DNA from: Heterostelium multicystogenum
Lineage: Eukaryota > Evosea > Eumycetozoa > Acytosteliales > Acytosteliaceae
NCBI GenBank assembly: GCA_003667245.1
Contig: RCNN01000275.1
Coordinates: 1 to 48,887, forward strand
Direction: 5' to 3'
DNA: 48,887 nucleotides
Shown here: positions 31,724 through 43,809 of the stretch, one piece after another
Numbering within the stretch: the stretch's first letter is position 1
How the letters are laid out: each line of letters starts with the position of its first letter
Made by a program: the position numbers and the translations under genes
The notes under the pieces: model-generated
Told to the model about the DNA's origin: nothing
The model's input: only the letters and a program-made list of their open reading frames with translations
Database searches by the model: none

Positions 31724-33770
31724 CTACACTATTTTGAACCCACTGTTATTCAAATTGAAATTGGTGTTTAGGTTAAAATTGTTGTTTAGAGGATTTTGAA
31801 ATGGTTGTTGTGTTGGAATGGCTTGAAAAACTTGTGCTGTGATGGGCTGTTGCTGTTGTAAATTCATATTGGTTTGTTGAAATTGTTGATATAGTTGCTG
31901 TTGATTTTGTTGTATGTTAATAGGTTGTTGTTGTTGATTTTGTTGTTGTGAATTTATATTTGGTTGACTATTTACATTGTTATTATTAATATTTTGGTTA
32001 AATGGTTGGTAATGTTGGCATATTAGATTGAAGCTGTGTGTTTTGTTGTAAATTCAAGTTTTGTTGGTGATGGTTTTGTTGTTGTTGTAGGTTTTGTTGT
32101 TGCATATTTTGTAAATTAACCTGTTGAATATTGTTTTGTTGGCCTTGTTGTATATTTGATTGAATATTTGGTTGAAGGTTTTGTTGTTGAATATTAGGTT
32201 GCATATTGTTTTGTTGTTGAATTTGTGATTGTTTGGACATGCTGTGGTTGTTGTTGAATATTTTGTTGTTGCGGCAGTGGAGGTTGTTGAAATATTTGTA
32301 AATTGTTTGGTTGTTGAAGATTTTGTTGTTGGTTTTGTTGGTTTTGTTGTTGAATGTTATGGCTTTGTAGATTTTGTTGCTGGTTTTGTTGAAGGTTATG
32401 GTTTTGTGGTGCCCCTTGCTGCATGTTTGGTTGTGTTTGGGGAGATGGTACATGCTGTTGAGAAGTATCATTGTTGATTTGTGGTGATGGGACAGGTAAA
32501 TTATTTTGAGGTGGTTGTTGTTGATTCTGTTGCTGTGATTGCTGTTGATTTTGTTGCTGGTTTTGTGGTTGATTTCCAACTTGGATGACCGAAGATGATA
32601 CACTTGGAACTACTTTTTCAATGCACATGTTGTATTCTTCTTGTGTGAATATATTATTTTTTAAGAATACACTTAAAATATAATCAATGAAATGCTCGTA
32701 TAACTCTGCAGGGACTACTTTAGCACCAAATAAGGTCGATGCTGTGAGTTGCTCACCGAGATTTGGACGGAGCAAGGGATTATTGTTGTCCACTATATAT
32801 AGTTTACCAGAATTTCCTACGTATTGATTCTTGACCAATTTAGGAATCGTCAGTATTTGTGGAGCCAGTGAAATCATTCCTTGGTAGAAGACTTGTCTGC
32901 GCATAGGGTTCATATTTAGTCGCTTTGAACGTGCTCTTATTTCTTCGCTTAAATGATACAGGCCACTCCTTATTTCGTTTGTCAGATTGCCACCGAAATT
33001 GACTGAGGAAGGAATGGTTTTATTTTTATATAAATTATTGGGACTGTTATTTTGTTGGTCAACAACTTGTTGTTGTTGTTGCTGTTGTTGAAGATTTTGT
33101 TGTTGAAGATGTTGCTGTTGACTGAAGTCCTCCATTAAATTATTTGAAAATCCAACATTGTTACCATTTGGAACATTGTTGTTGCCATTTTGCTGATTTG
33201 GTGAGTTTGAAGTATTATTATTTAGATTGCCATTGATGTTGTTGTTGCCAATCGATGGAACAGGTGTTCCTGGCTGGGGTGAAAGTGGACTATGTGATTG
33301 AAGAGCTTGTACAGCAGGTGACTGTAAGTGTTTGTATTGGTGAATATGGATGGCCATTTAAACCATTGGATGTAGCGATATGTGGTGGTGGAGTTGGCAT
33401 AGCCGAGTTATTAGCTTGGTATTGCTGTTGCATAGGGGAATTGAATATATTGGATTGATCTTGTTGTTGTTGCTGCTGTTGTTCCATTCCGTTGAATTGA
33501 TTATTGTTTGGACTATTTACATTATTAATATTCCCATTCGGACTACGATTTGAAGGAGGTTGGAATGACTGATATTGTTGTTGTATATTCATATTATTGC
33601 CATTATTATTATTATTTGGAATCATCTGAGGTTGTTTGTTGTTGCATTGTTTGTTGCTGGATTGGAACAGACTGAACTGGATTGGCTTTATAGTGACCCA
33701 TGTTTTGTGGTTGTTGTTGTTGTTGCTGTTGGTACAGATTTTGTTGTTGAAAATTGATATTTTCCATCAT
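31724..33770 (-). CDS. polyQ/N-rich protein with a central conserved-looking core
   Basis: The ATG at 33770 (MMENINFQQQN) opens a long Gln/Asn/Pro-rich region. A structured island lies at about 32990-32590: LYHLSEEIRARSKRLNMNPM, RRQVFYQGMISLAPQILTIP, GKLYIVDNNNPLLRPNLGEQ, VVPAELYEHFIDYILSVFLK. After it Gln/Asn repeats return to a stop at 31724-31726 (end FNLNNSGFKIV). Frame changes near 33620, 33340, 32230 and 32010 are needed to keep the QQ/NN phase, as expected from indels in CAA/CAG repeats. The composition is like dictyostelid transcription or Mediator-type proteins, but I do not recognise the core and assign no function. Confidence 0.7.
32590..32990 (-). other. folded core domain of the polyQ protein
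   Basis: The only low-repeat segment of the polyQ/N protein, about 130 residues, with mixed alpha/beta composition and no Gln runs. It includes SEEIRARSKRLN, GMISLAPQILTIPKLVKNQY and LYEHFIDYILSVFLKNNIFT. It is the part to search for homologues. Confidence 0.5.
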
Positions 33771-34002
33771 TTTTACATTTCAACTTTTATGGTTAAAAAA
33801 TTAAGAAAGTTATAATAAATTTCAAATTAGTTTTTCTTGTGTCAATTTCAATAAATCTGATCTGTCCAATCTTCAATAAAAGTGGTAAACAGTCAGACAG
33901 ACAAGTGATGGATATGATGTATAGATTGATAGATTTAATACTAAAATCTTTAGAATATATTTGTTTAATTTATAATTGGATTAATATTAACTAAGTAAGC
34001 CT

Positions 34003-34011
34003 GGCGGGAAA
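34003..34011. promoter_or_regulatory. E2F-like site GGCGGGAAA
   Basis: GGCGGGAAA on the plus strand (TTTCCCGCC on the minus) is a textbook E2F core and sits 233 bases upstream of the polyQ gene ATG, in otherwise AT-rich DNA. It is the second such site in the window. Confidence 0.4.
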
Positions 34012-34600
34012 CAAATATATTATTATAAATTATTGAGTTTTGAGATGTGTAAACAAATTATATTAAATAAAACAACATCATGATAAGTAATAATAATTGT
34101 TTATTGTTTTGATGTTGTTTTTGGCATACTGGCAGAAGGATAAATATAATATAATTTAAATAGTATATTATTATCTTCTTTTTTCTCTTTCTTGTTGTTT
34201 GTTTGATATATGGTTTTTATTTTTGTTGTAAATAAAGTTAAAGCATGGTAAAAGTTGTGTTTTGATAAGTGTAGAAGATGGTGGGTAGTGGTGCTTTTGA
34301 TGGTTGTGTGTTGTGTGTTGTGTGTCTGTAGTAATTATAGAGCAAGTGGTATCATCATGTATATAAATATATACATAATGTTTTGTTTATTGAATAGTCT
34401 AATATAGTCACATACTTTTAATTGTTCAGATTAGATTGATATATGATTTATGATATATATATGTATATAATTGATTTTAATCATTCGACACCACAATAAA
34501 ATAATGACCATTATTAATATCGTGATTGTTTTGAATGTTATATTCTATTTATCAATCTTTTATTTATTTATTTAGTTATTGATGGTAATTGATGATTTGG

Positions 34601-34620
34601 TTTGATTTGATTTGATTTGA
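34601..34620 (+). repeat. TTTGA pentanucleotide repeat
   Basis: Four tandem TTTGA units, followed by TTGATTGG/TTGATTGA words. Confidence 0.7.
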
Positions 34621-35871
34621 TTGATTGGTTGATTGATGATACCAATAATCAATACATTAATAGTCCTTCATTAAGTAGTACTATTATATCTTAGTTTTGA
34701 ATCTTGATTTTGGTTCTCATTCTTTCACTGATGATGATGATGATGAAGTAAATGTGGGTAATACATTGATTGCAATCATGTAGATAGCATAAAAAGGATA
34801 AAGGTGGGAGGTAAAGGTGTGCCGTTAGTGTAGTGGTGAGATTTTGATTGATTTGATTTAAAGAGTGTCCGTGTTTGTGTTTTGTGTTTTGCGTGGTGGT
34901 AGGGTGTGAAGTGCTATTGATTTTGATTTGCTGAGCTTAACTGGCTTGGTGAATGAAAGTGAATATTGGAAAAGAAGATAGGTTTGATTTCACTCTAAGT
35001 GTAGATGCTGCAGAGGCTGAATACAGAGCGCAGTAGTCAGACGGAAGTAAGAGAAAAGCGGAGGAAGTAATTTAAATACGATTACATACTTATCAAGTTT
35101 AATAAGTTGAGTTTGTTACTATTATAATATCGATAATGAACGTTGTGTAAATTTAGGAAAAAGCGGTGATGAAAGATTGTTTAAAAGCAAAACAAGACAA
35201 ACTAAATTTATTTTTAGAGTGGATTTATATATGTAAATCCGATTTCAGATGTTAATATATCTAATTTAACATAAGATAGATTGATAAATTTAAATCTGAT
35301 CTAATCTATAGTGTAGTGAGTGGTAGATGTAATCTTGTCTTTACTTTTATCTTAGCTTAATACCAATTATTATTATTTATTTATTTATTTATTGATTGAT
35401 TTGATTTGATTTGATTGTTATATATCTATATCTTATTATTATTATTATTATAATCTAATTTGCTTATAACCAAATAAATTGATATCAAATTTACATAATG
35501 TATGGATGGTTGTGTCTCATCACAAACTAAAATTAATGATATTTTCAATATTTTAAATAATATTTTATTTTTTACTCTTCCTGGTTTCTTTCTTTTTAAA
35601 GGTTTTCGATTTGATATGATTAGTTGGATGCGTGGATGTGTTTTGATTGGATTTTTTTGACAATTTATTCAGATTGCAAAATTTCATAAGTTGTCAGCAC
35701 AAGTGCTGTTATCGTTCAAAACACCAAAAAAAAAGGGACATCCGAAGAACTTAAGAAGAACACATAGCAATTACCAATTACGATCAATCACTAAGCAAAC
35801 CACCAATCAACCAACCCTATCAATCAATCAATCACACATCCCTTATATATATTATATAGAAATTTAAAAAA

Positions 35872-36999
35872 ATGAAAATAGATTTCAGAGCACAGAATCC
35901 TATCACTACTATAGTACATCTCTTAAGAAGGATGAGGTCAAGCCCACCAACAGCAATGGTAAACAAAAGAATGAACATCAAAGAGAATAAAGAGAACAAC
36001 AAGATCGGAATGAACAATTTAGACATATATGTAGGTAGAGCCACTCATCATCCCACCCTGACATAACAACTAGTGATTCGAATCGAATCGAATCGATTTG
36101 AATGAAATATTCTTGTCAAACTAACTTTGGTGCTCATATCTTAGTTATGAACACTGGTATAATAAGCAGTGCATCTGGATCTTCATATATTGAAATTGAA
36201 CAAACAAAGATTATATGCTCAGTGTATGTATAAGATAGATAGTTATTAGTTCATTGTTATCTACAGGTGGATATTAACTAAGAAATCCAACTTTGTTTGA
36301 TTGATTGATGGATGCTATTAGACATGGTCCAAGAGCTACACACAAGACAGAGTTATTCGAAACAGCAAAGCTGAATTGTGAATTTAAATATGCTTCGTTT
36401 TCAACGCATGATGCACGCTCAGATTTCGTAGAGAGTCCAAAGGAGAAAGACTACAGTTTAATTATTACACAGGCAATCATTGGTGCGATTAGATTAGATA
36501 AATATCCAAAGGCTGCAATCGATATATATATACTTGTTTTGAGCGATGATGGGTCGGCATTGGCTGCCTCCATCGTTGCTGCTTCAATGGCACTTGCCGA
36601 TGCAGGTGTAGAGATGTTCGATCTTGTTGCTGCTTGCTCATCGGTCTGTCTGGACGACACCGTGCTGCTGGATCCAACACACCAAGAAGAGTCACTCGAA
36701 AAACGCTGGTTACGTCGTCGTTTCAAAGATGCCATCACACAACGAAATCACTCAACTCTTACAAACAGGTGAACTTTCATATACAAATATTGTTGATGTA
36801 CGTATACTACTGTGGTGCCATAATAGCTTTGCTTCGTCAAGATCAAACTAAACAAAAGTATTATTTCTTATAGGGAATCGATTTATGTATAGATGGTTGC
36901 GATAAAGTTTATTCTATGATGAAGCAGAATTTGATTGACTCACTACAAAGACAACTATTAAAGAAAGAACAAGAGCAACGATTAGAGCAAGACAGCTAG
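35872..36999 (+). CDS. exosc6: exosome subunit MTR3/EXOSC6 (RNase PH-like)
   Basis: RNase-PH-fold subunit of the exosome ring that feeds RNA to the 3'-5' exonucleases. Recognisable in order: NTGIISSASGSSYIEIEQTK, ICSV|HGPRATHKTE across an intron at 36224-36321 (GTATGT..ATTAG), AKLNCEFKYASFS, LIITQAIIGAIRLDKYPKAA, SDDGSALAASIVAASMALAD followed by AGVEMFDLV, and VLLDPTHQEE. A shift near 36715 leads to YVVVSKMPSHNEITQLLQTG, then an intron at 36798-36873 and GIDLCIDGCDKVYSMMKQNL to a stop at 36997-36999. The segment between the ATG at 35872 and 36110 also contains shifts (an A-run at the start). The LADAGVEM and LLDPT motifs separate MTR3 from RRP41/RRP46. Confidence 0.88.
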
Positions 37000-37073
37000 T
37001 GAAATAAACTTAGTGGAACTATATAATACTAGACTAGGAATGAAGATATCTGAAATTTATTCGATGTTATCAT

Positions 37074-39674
37074 TTAACTTAGGTTGCTGTTCGGGAGAAT
37101 TTCAACAGGTTCGACCGATATTTTAACTTCCTCAGATTCACTGTTGACATTAATCTGTTTATCTTCAACGATTGATGGTTGAATTTCTTTTTGTGGTTGT
37201 TGGTCCACTTGATCTTCATCTTTAGTTTGTTTTGTTTCGACCATATCATTCGTTGAATTTTGCTCTACAACTGCACTTTGTTCTTCACGCTGTTGCTCCT
37301 CCTGTTGTTGTTGCTCTTCCTGTTGTTGCTCTTCATGTTGTTGATCTTCCTGTTGCCGTTGTTGCTCTTCCTGTTGTTGCTCCTCTTCCTGTTGTTGTTG
37401 TTGTTCTTCTTTTTGTACAGTTTTCAGTGATAGCTTCTTCTTTCTTTTCTTTCTCTTCGATTTTCTCTGAGTTTGGTTTAGCTCCCAACTGCTCAGATGA
37501 GATTTTTTCGTCAGCAATTGTAATAGTAGGGGTACACTGGTATTGCTGGGCTTATCATTGTTATCTTGCTTGATTGGTGTTGAAGGTGCTGTAGTGGTGG
37601 TTGATGTTGATTGCAGTGAAAAAGGTGTAGGTGCGGAGGGGATGTCTGATGGAGCTGTAGTTAGCTTTATTTCGTCGACCACAGCAGAGATGTGAGCTTG
37701 TTCTAATTTGGTTGGTTCATATATTTTAATAAGAGGATTGACGATTCCACTCGTGTCAATCAAAGGTGTTTTACTGTTATTACAAAAGATAGTGTCGAAG
37801 CATTTGATAATGAATGGGAGGAAAGTCCTCGACTAAACACTACACAATAGTATTAACATTAGTATCATTTCATCTAGTTAGCGTGGGAATCAGTGGTGGC
37901 ACTTACTTTACAGAAAGAATTGAATACCGGTTGTTGTGATGCTGTTAGGGATGATTGGTTATAGATGAAAGGACGCCGCTAGTTAGTGTGACAATTGTGT
38001 CTCTCAGCTTGACGGACAAGGGATACTCCAGCGAGAGTGGTGCGCACTCCTTGAGTTCAATGTACGATGATATGAAAGAGTTGGTTAGGATCGCAAGTGG
38101 TGGATGTTGCAGCAAAGACGAGGGAGGGGACAGTTGATTGGTGGTCGATGGTGATGATGTTGTTGACGATTGATAGCTGCTCTCTTTTGCCGTAACCTGC
38201 TGAAATCGATATGATTTAAGTGCTTCTAGGAAATGGTGAGTGGCAGTGGTAATATGTGAAAGGAACACGCTGGTAATCACTTTTTCAAAGATAGGAAGTA
38301 ACAGTCCACGAAAATCGATACCAACTCTCGACATTGACATTGAGTAGTACATTGCATTTTCCAATATATAGGCAATGGACGATCCTTCCTTTACAAGCGG
38401 CAGTGTTTTCTCGAGAATTGCCAAGTACATCTGTATCTTCTGCTGAACCCATCCATTCAATATCAAATCATCTAGCTGTGACTAAAGGTTAAATAGGGTA
38501 TGTTTTAATAATCAATATCAACAAGTTGTATTGTTTGGTGAAGTGAACCTACATCATCGTCTGATTCATCTGAAAATATAGCACTGAACTGAGTCACAAT
38601 ATCGAATATGTTGGTTCTGCAACAGTCTGTCAGTTTTGTAAGCTAGTTTAATGGCATTGGGTTAGTGTTGGTTGGTCGTCGTAATCAATGCTCACTACAT
38701 TATTACATACATAGGACACTGGATTGGTATCGTTGATATATTTGATAGAGTTCATCAGCCATTGATCACGTGTATGTAGTAGTATAGTTTTGAGCTCGTT
38801 CTCTTTGTAGATAGATAGTCTTCTGAGGAATCCAATGGTTCTGATACAATCTGTAAGGCATGATGTTTCCTCTCAGCTGTTGCTGCAAGTTGGCAATTAA
38901 AGACTGTGTACTTTTTTGAACTTCGGTAATCTTTGAAAAGGAGATGGAGTGTTAGAACTGATTGGAGAGCCACAATTGCTATGCTTATCATCAAACTTAC
39001 AATGTCATTAATCACCTTGATATTTGGATATTGCTTTGATATCTTCTTTGCATAGGACTCTAGCTGAAGTGCTCGTCATAGTAGCCATTCTTGACACATG
39101 TGTCCATGAGCTGTGGAATCTCGAGTAGATCCAATATCGTTGGAAAGTTATCAAGCAGGTTCTTTACCGATGCTCTCTTGACAGTGAGTTGATTTGCAAT
39201 CGTCGAGAATGACTCACAGCTACTTGAGATTGATTGTAAATGGTCCAACAGTGAATCTACTCTATCATTGATGATATCCATCTAGATGGTTGAATGAATG
39301 AATCGAATCAGTCAGTCAGTCAGTTAGTTAGTCGGCTAGTACGGCCGTACATACTTGTGTATGAGTAAAGTTCAAAGTATTGTAGTTATCGATAAACAAT
39401 TGATAGTGTTGTAGTGCCAATGATTTCATTTGTGTGATGGTAGTCTGCTTGTGCTTAGCTAGAAGTTGCGGCTCTTTCATGAGCTTATCAAGACTGTAGC
39501 TATTCATTCATTTTGCAGTGACTCAACTGTGAATGTATTATGTGTATATGACATGCCATTGTTGTTGTTGTTACTATTGCTATTATCAGCATCAAGCATG
39601 ATTGGTGAAGTGCTAGTCTGCTGTTGTTGCATATGATATGATATATCTAGGTCTGAATCATTATTTAATGACAT
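37074..39674 (-). CDS. cog8: COG complex subunit 8
   Basis: Subunit of the conserved oligomeric Golgi tether for intra-Golgi retrograde vesicles. The ATG at 39674 is followed by an Asn/Gln-rich start. After a shift near 39510 comes SLDKLMKEPQLLAKHK, then an intron at 39282-39354. Diagnostic COG8 pieces are LDLLEIPQLMDTCVKNGYYD (39150-39070), INDI|ITEVQKSTQSLIANLQQQLR over an intron of about 70 bases near 38940-39000, GWVQQKIQMYLAILEKTLPL, MYYSMSMSRVGIDFRGLLLP, and SFCK|CLVEDF over an intron at 37840-37906. The tail beyond 37760 is Lys-rich, then a Glu/Gln repeat (about 37430-37260), ending PVEILPNSNLS. Shifts lie near 39065, 38870-38760 and 37800. It converges on EXOSC6 with a 74-base gap. 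Confidence 0.9.
37260..37430 (-). repeat. Glu/Gln-rich codon repeat in the COG8 tail
   Basis: Imperfect CAA/CAG/GAA/GAG repeat coding for QQQEEQ-type units at the C-terminal end of COG8; likely disordered and length-variable. Confidence 0.7.
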
Positions 39675-39910
39675 TGTTGTGTTGTGTACCTATCCAAATA
39701 TATAAATATATATTGATCAATCAGTTCATATTATTAATATTAATAATAATAACACAAGTTGGATGTCAGCAAAAATGAAAGTTCATTTGCAATTGCTAAA
39801 TTAGGATTCTGGTGCGCACCAGAAAATTTATGATGACCACTACCAATCAATAATTGGTTTTATTTATTATAAATTGGTAATAATTTAAATGATTTAAGAG
39901 AAGAATTAAT

Positions 39911-40124
39911 CTAGATTCCTTTGACACAGGTGTGACCACATCCGTTGAAGCAACATAGGAACCCTTCCTCACATGAACCTTGTTCACATTCTTCCACGCA
40001 AATTCCATTAGTATTTGGTTCGATTTGAGGACACTTAAGACATTTGCTCTCTGTTTCGGCAAGTACAATAGCAGCAAAAGCAAAGAATACCAAGGCAATT
40101 AAGGAAAATAGTTAATTTTGACAT
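39911..40124 (-). CDS. secreted WAP (four-disulfide core) micro-protein
   Basis: The ATG at 40124 (MSKLTIF) leads into a signal peptide whose core (IALVFFAFAAIVLAETES) is one base out of frame near 40095, then a mature chain of about 45 residues: KCLKCPQIEPNTNGIC, VEECEQGSCEEGFLCC and FNGCGHTCVKGI. From the CP dipeptide the eight cysteines follow the whey-acidic-protein order, including the CC pair and the final C-G-x-x-C; one additional Cys precedes it. WAP domains are small extracellular protease-inhibitor or antimicrobial folds. The assignment rests on cysteine spacing only. Confidence 0.65.
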
Positions 40125-40978
40125 ATTTTGATAGTTGGATATTTTTAAAAAACAATAGATTGTTTATATTTATTATAGTAGTAATATTAGATTTAATTTG
40201 ACTTCCAACTAACATCAATTGTTCATTGTATTTATAGTTACATGTACCTTTGAAGCTCTGGTAAAAATGATTATATAATATACAATATTACCATTTATCA
40301 ACAATGATTCCTTAACTTTTATAACAAGTTTACATGTCTACTAGTGTTTATATTATTAATTCTAGCATCCATTTGTATGAAGCTTGTTAATTTCTTTGAT
40401 TTTTACATGTTCACCACATTTATTTGTAGATATACTTGTGAAGGTGATGGTTTTTATTTGTTTAATTTATTTGATTTGATGGTTTATATATAATATAATA
40501 TTATAGTAAATTTCAATCAATTTGACTATGTAATTCAAGTCATAAATACTAGTAACAGTAATTGTTATATTTATAACATTTACCAACAATTCATCCTCTT
40601 GATATTTGTAATATTATTATTGTTTTACAAAAAAAAATTATATTGTAATTTAAATATTACTAAATTTAATTTTATTATTTAAAAGACTTCTAAAAATCTA
40701 AGAATTAATAATATAGTTTCACTATTATTATTATTATTATTACCAATGAAATAAACTAAATGGTGAACTATGAAGAATTTTAGATATAATGAAAAATCTA
40801 TTATTACTTTGTTTGGTAAAAAATCTAAAACCAAATGTTTTTCATTATTTTCTTATTTCCAATGATCTTGAGTCTTAAAATGAGTCCACTTTTAAACACA
40901 TTAGTAACTATCCTGCAATTTTTTAAACTATTTCCATATGGAAATATAATAATAATAATAAGAAATAAATAAATAAAA
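40125..40978. other. very AT-rich spacer
   Basis: No gene seen. Includes (TTA)n near 40728-40742, an A run near 40630, and the AATAAATAAATAAAAATG entry to the CorA gene. Confidence 0.5.
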
Positions 40979-43462
40979 ATGAATAACAATATTAATAAGA
41001 AAAATGATCATAGATATAGAAATTTAATAGATGAAATCGATTTAAATATGGAACTTAATAATAATAACAATAACAATGACAATAATAATGGAAGCGGCAC
41101 TAGTATCAGCAATAATACCAATGAAAATACCAACATTACTAATAATAATAATAATACTAGTATTCAACAACAAAGAAATTATAATGTTTGAAAATATTCC
41201 AAAGAGATCATCTTTTTCGAGAAAAAAAACCCATATTCCAACGAACCTCATGCATCCAGACTACCGATTCCACAACAATTTCTTCAAGTCCCATCTCATG
41301 TTGTTGACTACTCTTTGTCGCCAAGTTTAGGAAGAGTATTGTTTCCTTTTTTTTTAAAATGGGATTACATTTAGAATAGTTTAATACTTACATATTACAA
41401 ATTTAATCAAGAGTTCAATATATGATTCATATAGAAGAAGACATAGACCATCCATTTCACATGCAGATTTGTTCCACCAGAGTGATGATTTGAGCGACTA
41501 TGAGGAAGAGGATGATCCAGCAGCCCTGCATCATCATGGCTATGAATTACCAAAACTAAGGGTTCCAAAACAACAAGAACCATCCATGTCTTTAATGGAC
41601 GATTTCATTGACGATGACATCGGATGTTTAGTTACAAAGACAGCTCTTATAATTCCATTTTCAATACAGTAATCATAAATCTCCCACTACCTACTGGTTA
41701 CAAGGTCTTTTGGATCGTAGACTTATATCAAAAGATGGAAAGAGTAGTATTCCAGTTTGGCAAATCCAAAGCGTATTGCCTAGAGAACTTGAAGAATTGA
41801 GTCGCCAGTTTAAAAATATCATTGGAGTTAATCAAAAGGATATCGATACAAAGTCAACTTGGAGATGTCGTCGTCTACAAATGACAGAAAAAGCACAATC
41901 CATGGTATTCCCACAACCTAAGCTTTGGACAATAGAAGACGGAGATGGACAACAACCAAAAGAATATCTACAAACAAGTAAAATTTGAATCTATTAATCT
42001 GATTGTTTATCCACTTGGTGTAGGAATCTTGGTATTTAATATTGATTGGATGCCAGAAATTGGTCACGTTCATGACGATGCATCTAGCCACCATAGTACA
42101 AATCCAGGAGGAACCAATCGCTTCTTATTAGAAGAGTTTAGAACTTGGTTATATGTATCGAAATTCCGTCACAAAGTTAGAAAAGTTGCTAATGGCTGGA
42201 GTTTCAAGGAGATCCCCACTCATCAGAAACAGACACAACAACCAGCTGAAGTGTCACCAAATACTGGACAGCAAGGTGAAAAAACAAGATAAGCCACAAT
42301 CGCAGCAACAGGCACAGCAAATTCCTCCATCAATGGCTAGTCAGGAAACCATTGAGGAATCACATCTTGAAACCATTGGTAGGAAGATGGTGAAAGCAAT
42401 TTATAAGGATAAGACAATTTCCCTGAATATGATTGCCAACTGGTTGCTTCTGGTCGCTGGAGAAGATCCAAAATAAATTGATCCCAAAAGTAGGAAACTG
42501 GAGGACATGCTCACCATCATACCACTGTGATTCTTGACAGACAACCAAACTATCTGATGCTCCAGACATACTTATTCCATTTGAGGCGTGCTCTGGGTCA
42601 GAAGAATAGACCACCTCTCAATGAAATGAATGACGAACAAAACGGAATGTTGGATCGAATTCTAGTGCCACGACTTAATAGATACATTGGTATTTCAAGA
42701 GAAGGAATTGCATGTATATCGTGGTCCGTAGAAAGTCAGCTTGAGAGTAATGTCATGAACTGGCACAACAAGTTCCAGGGTGTCTACCTGATACTTGCCA
42801 TACATGCACACGCAGAAAGAGCAGTGCTCGAGGAGTTGAGCACAATGGCATCGTTGCAAGCAGAATCAATGAGACTAGAATTGGAAAGGACCACTCTAGA
42901 TGAGCTGGTTACTTCAAGAAGCCTAGCGAAGCTTGTTGCTCGTTTCACTATTTCAATGTCTTCCGATGACTGCGGTGGACAATCAGAGTTTTCCGAGTTC
43001 TTCCAAGCAATGCGTCGAGTCTTTGGAATTCCATCACAAAGAAAAGAACTACGTGAAGAACTCGAAGATACCCTGGCACTGTTGGAAAACGACTACCTTG
43101 AAGAGAGGCGTCGAGTCAAATTTGAAGAACAGCGTGAAGAGAGAGCCGACCGTTGATAGAGCCAAAATTCAAAGATACAAAAAGGAAAATGCCAAATATC
43201 GTTATGAACTGTTGGTATCTGCTTTCTCTGCCTTTACAATCCCAGCAGTACTATTATCAAGTATTTATGGAATGGTAAGTTTCATTGCATTGTGTTGACT
43301 CCAAAATCTAACACCGGTCACCCTCAGAATTTAGAAGATCTTCCCATTCTACCATTTTATGCCATCATATTGATTATGATTGTTGTATCTGTTATTTTGT
43401 TGGCTATTTTCATGTTGGTAAAGAGAGGCATTGACAGGAGTGCAATCAATGAAGAAGTGTAA
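40979..43462 (+). CDS. CorA-type Mg2+ transporter
   Basis: 2-TM-GxN metal-ion transporter. The ATG at 40979 opens an Asn-rich cytosolic start, then a Ser/basic and acidic region (DLSDYEEEDDPAALHHHGYE). The cytosolic helical part includes VWQIQSVLPRELEELSRQFK, CRRLQMTEKAQSM, DRQPNYLMLQTYLFHLRRAL and a long charged helix (REELEDTLALLENDYLEERR). TM1 is YELLVSAFSAFTIPAVLLSS and ends in IYGM|N: the hallmark Gly-Met-Asn is split by an intron at 43275-43327. TM2 is FYAIILIMIVVSVILLAIFM, followed by a basic tail to TAA 43460-43462. An intron of about 90-110 bases fits 41335-41430. Shifts are needed near 41185, 41670, 41985, 42285, 42475-42525 and 43150. Plasma-membrane or organelle location is not decided by sequence. 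Confidence 0.85.
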
Positions 43463-43809
43463 AGAATATTCTTTCACCAACTAAAATAAATATCTGATGG
43501 TGACATTTGATAAACAAAAAAAAATCGTAAAATTGTTTACCGCAATTAAGTAGAATTGTAAAAAACACCAGTGATCATCTGATTTTTGATTCAATTTGGT
43601 GCAACATTTTTAAATCAATCTTGAAATATCTTGATTTGTGACAATTGTATTCTGCGTCCAATTAGAGGAATTTTTGATCATTTACAATAATCATTCATTT
43701 GCAATTTTTATTTTTATTCATATAACTCTATCTATTTATATCTATCTAGATATATTTTATAATATATCTGAAAATTAAGATATACAAAAAAATATATATT
43801 TTTTAAAAG
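43463..43809. other. AT-rich spacer
   Basis: 3' flank of CorA and promoter side of the next gene, with TATCTATCTAGATATATTTTATAATATA close to its start. No gene seen. Confidence 0.45.

Larger units (their letters stand above)
33771..35871. other. 2.1 kb spacer with simple repeats and a GC-richer patch
   Basis: No protein gene seen. Contents: GT-rich strings (34308-34328), TTTGA tandem copies (34601-34620), a GAT run (about 34730-34745), TTTATTTATTTA (35375-35390), and a less AT-rich patch at about 34800-35070 that is C/CA-rich on the minus strand, like the leader exon at 950-1262. The patch may be a distant non-coding exon of the polyQ gene. The right end (35700-35860) is a C-rich probable leader of EXOSC6. 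Confidence 0.4.

Noticed and set aside
34812..34840. tRNA-like A-box (TTAGTGTAGTGG)
   Set aside because: Resembles the 5' part of some tRNA genes, but no B-box (GGTTCRANTCC) or pairing acceptor stem follows within 100 bases.
35832..36044. Minus-strand hydrophobic frame resembling a membrane protein
   Set aside because: Antisense of the EXOSC6 start region; the hydrophobic bias comes from the complement of Lys/Asn/Glu codons.
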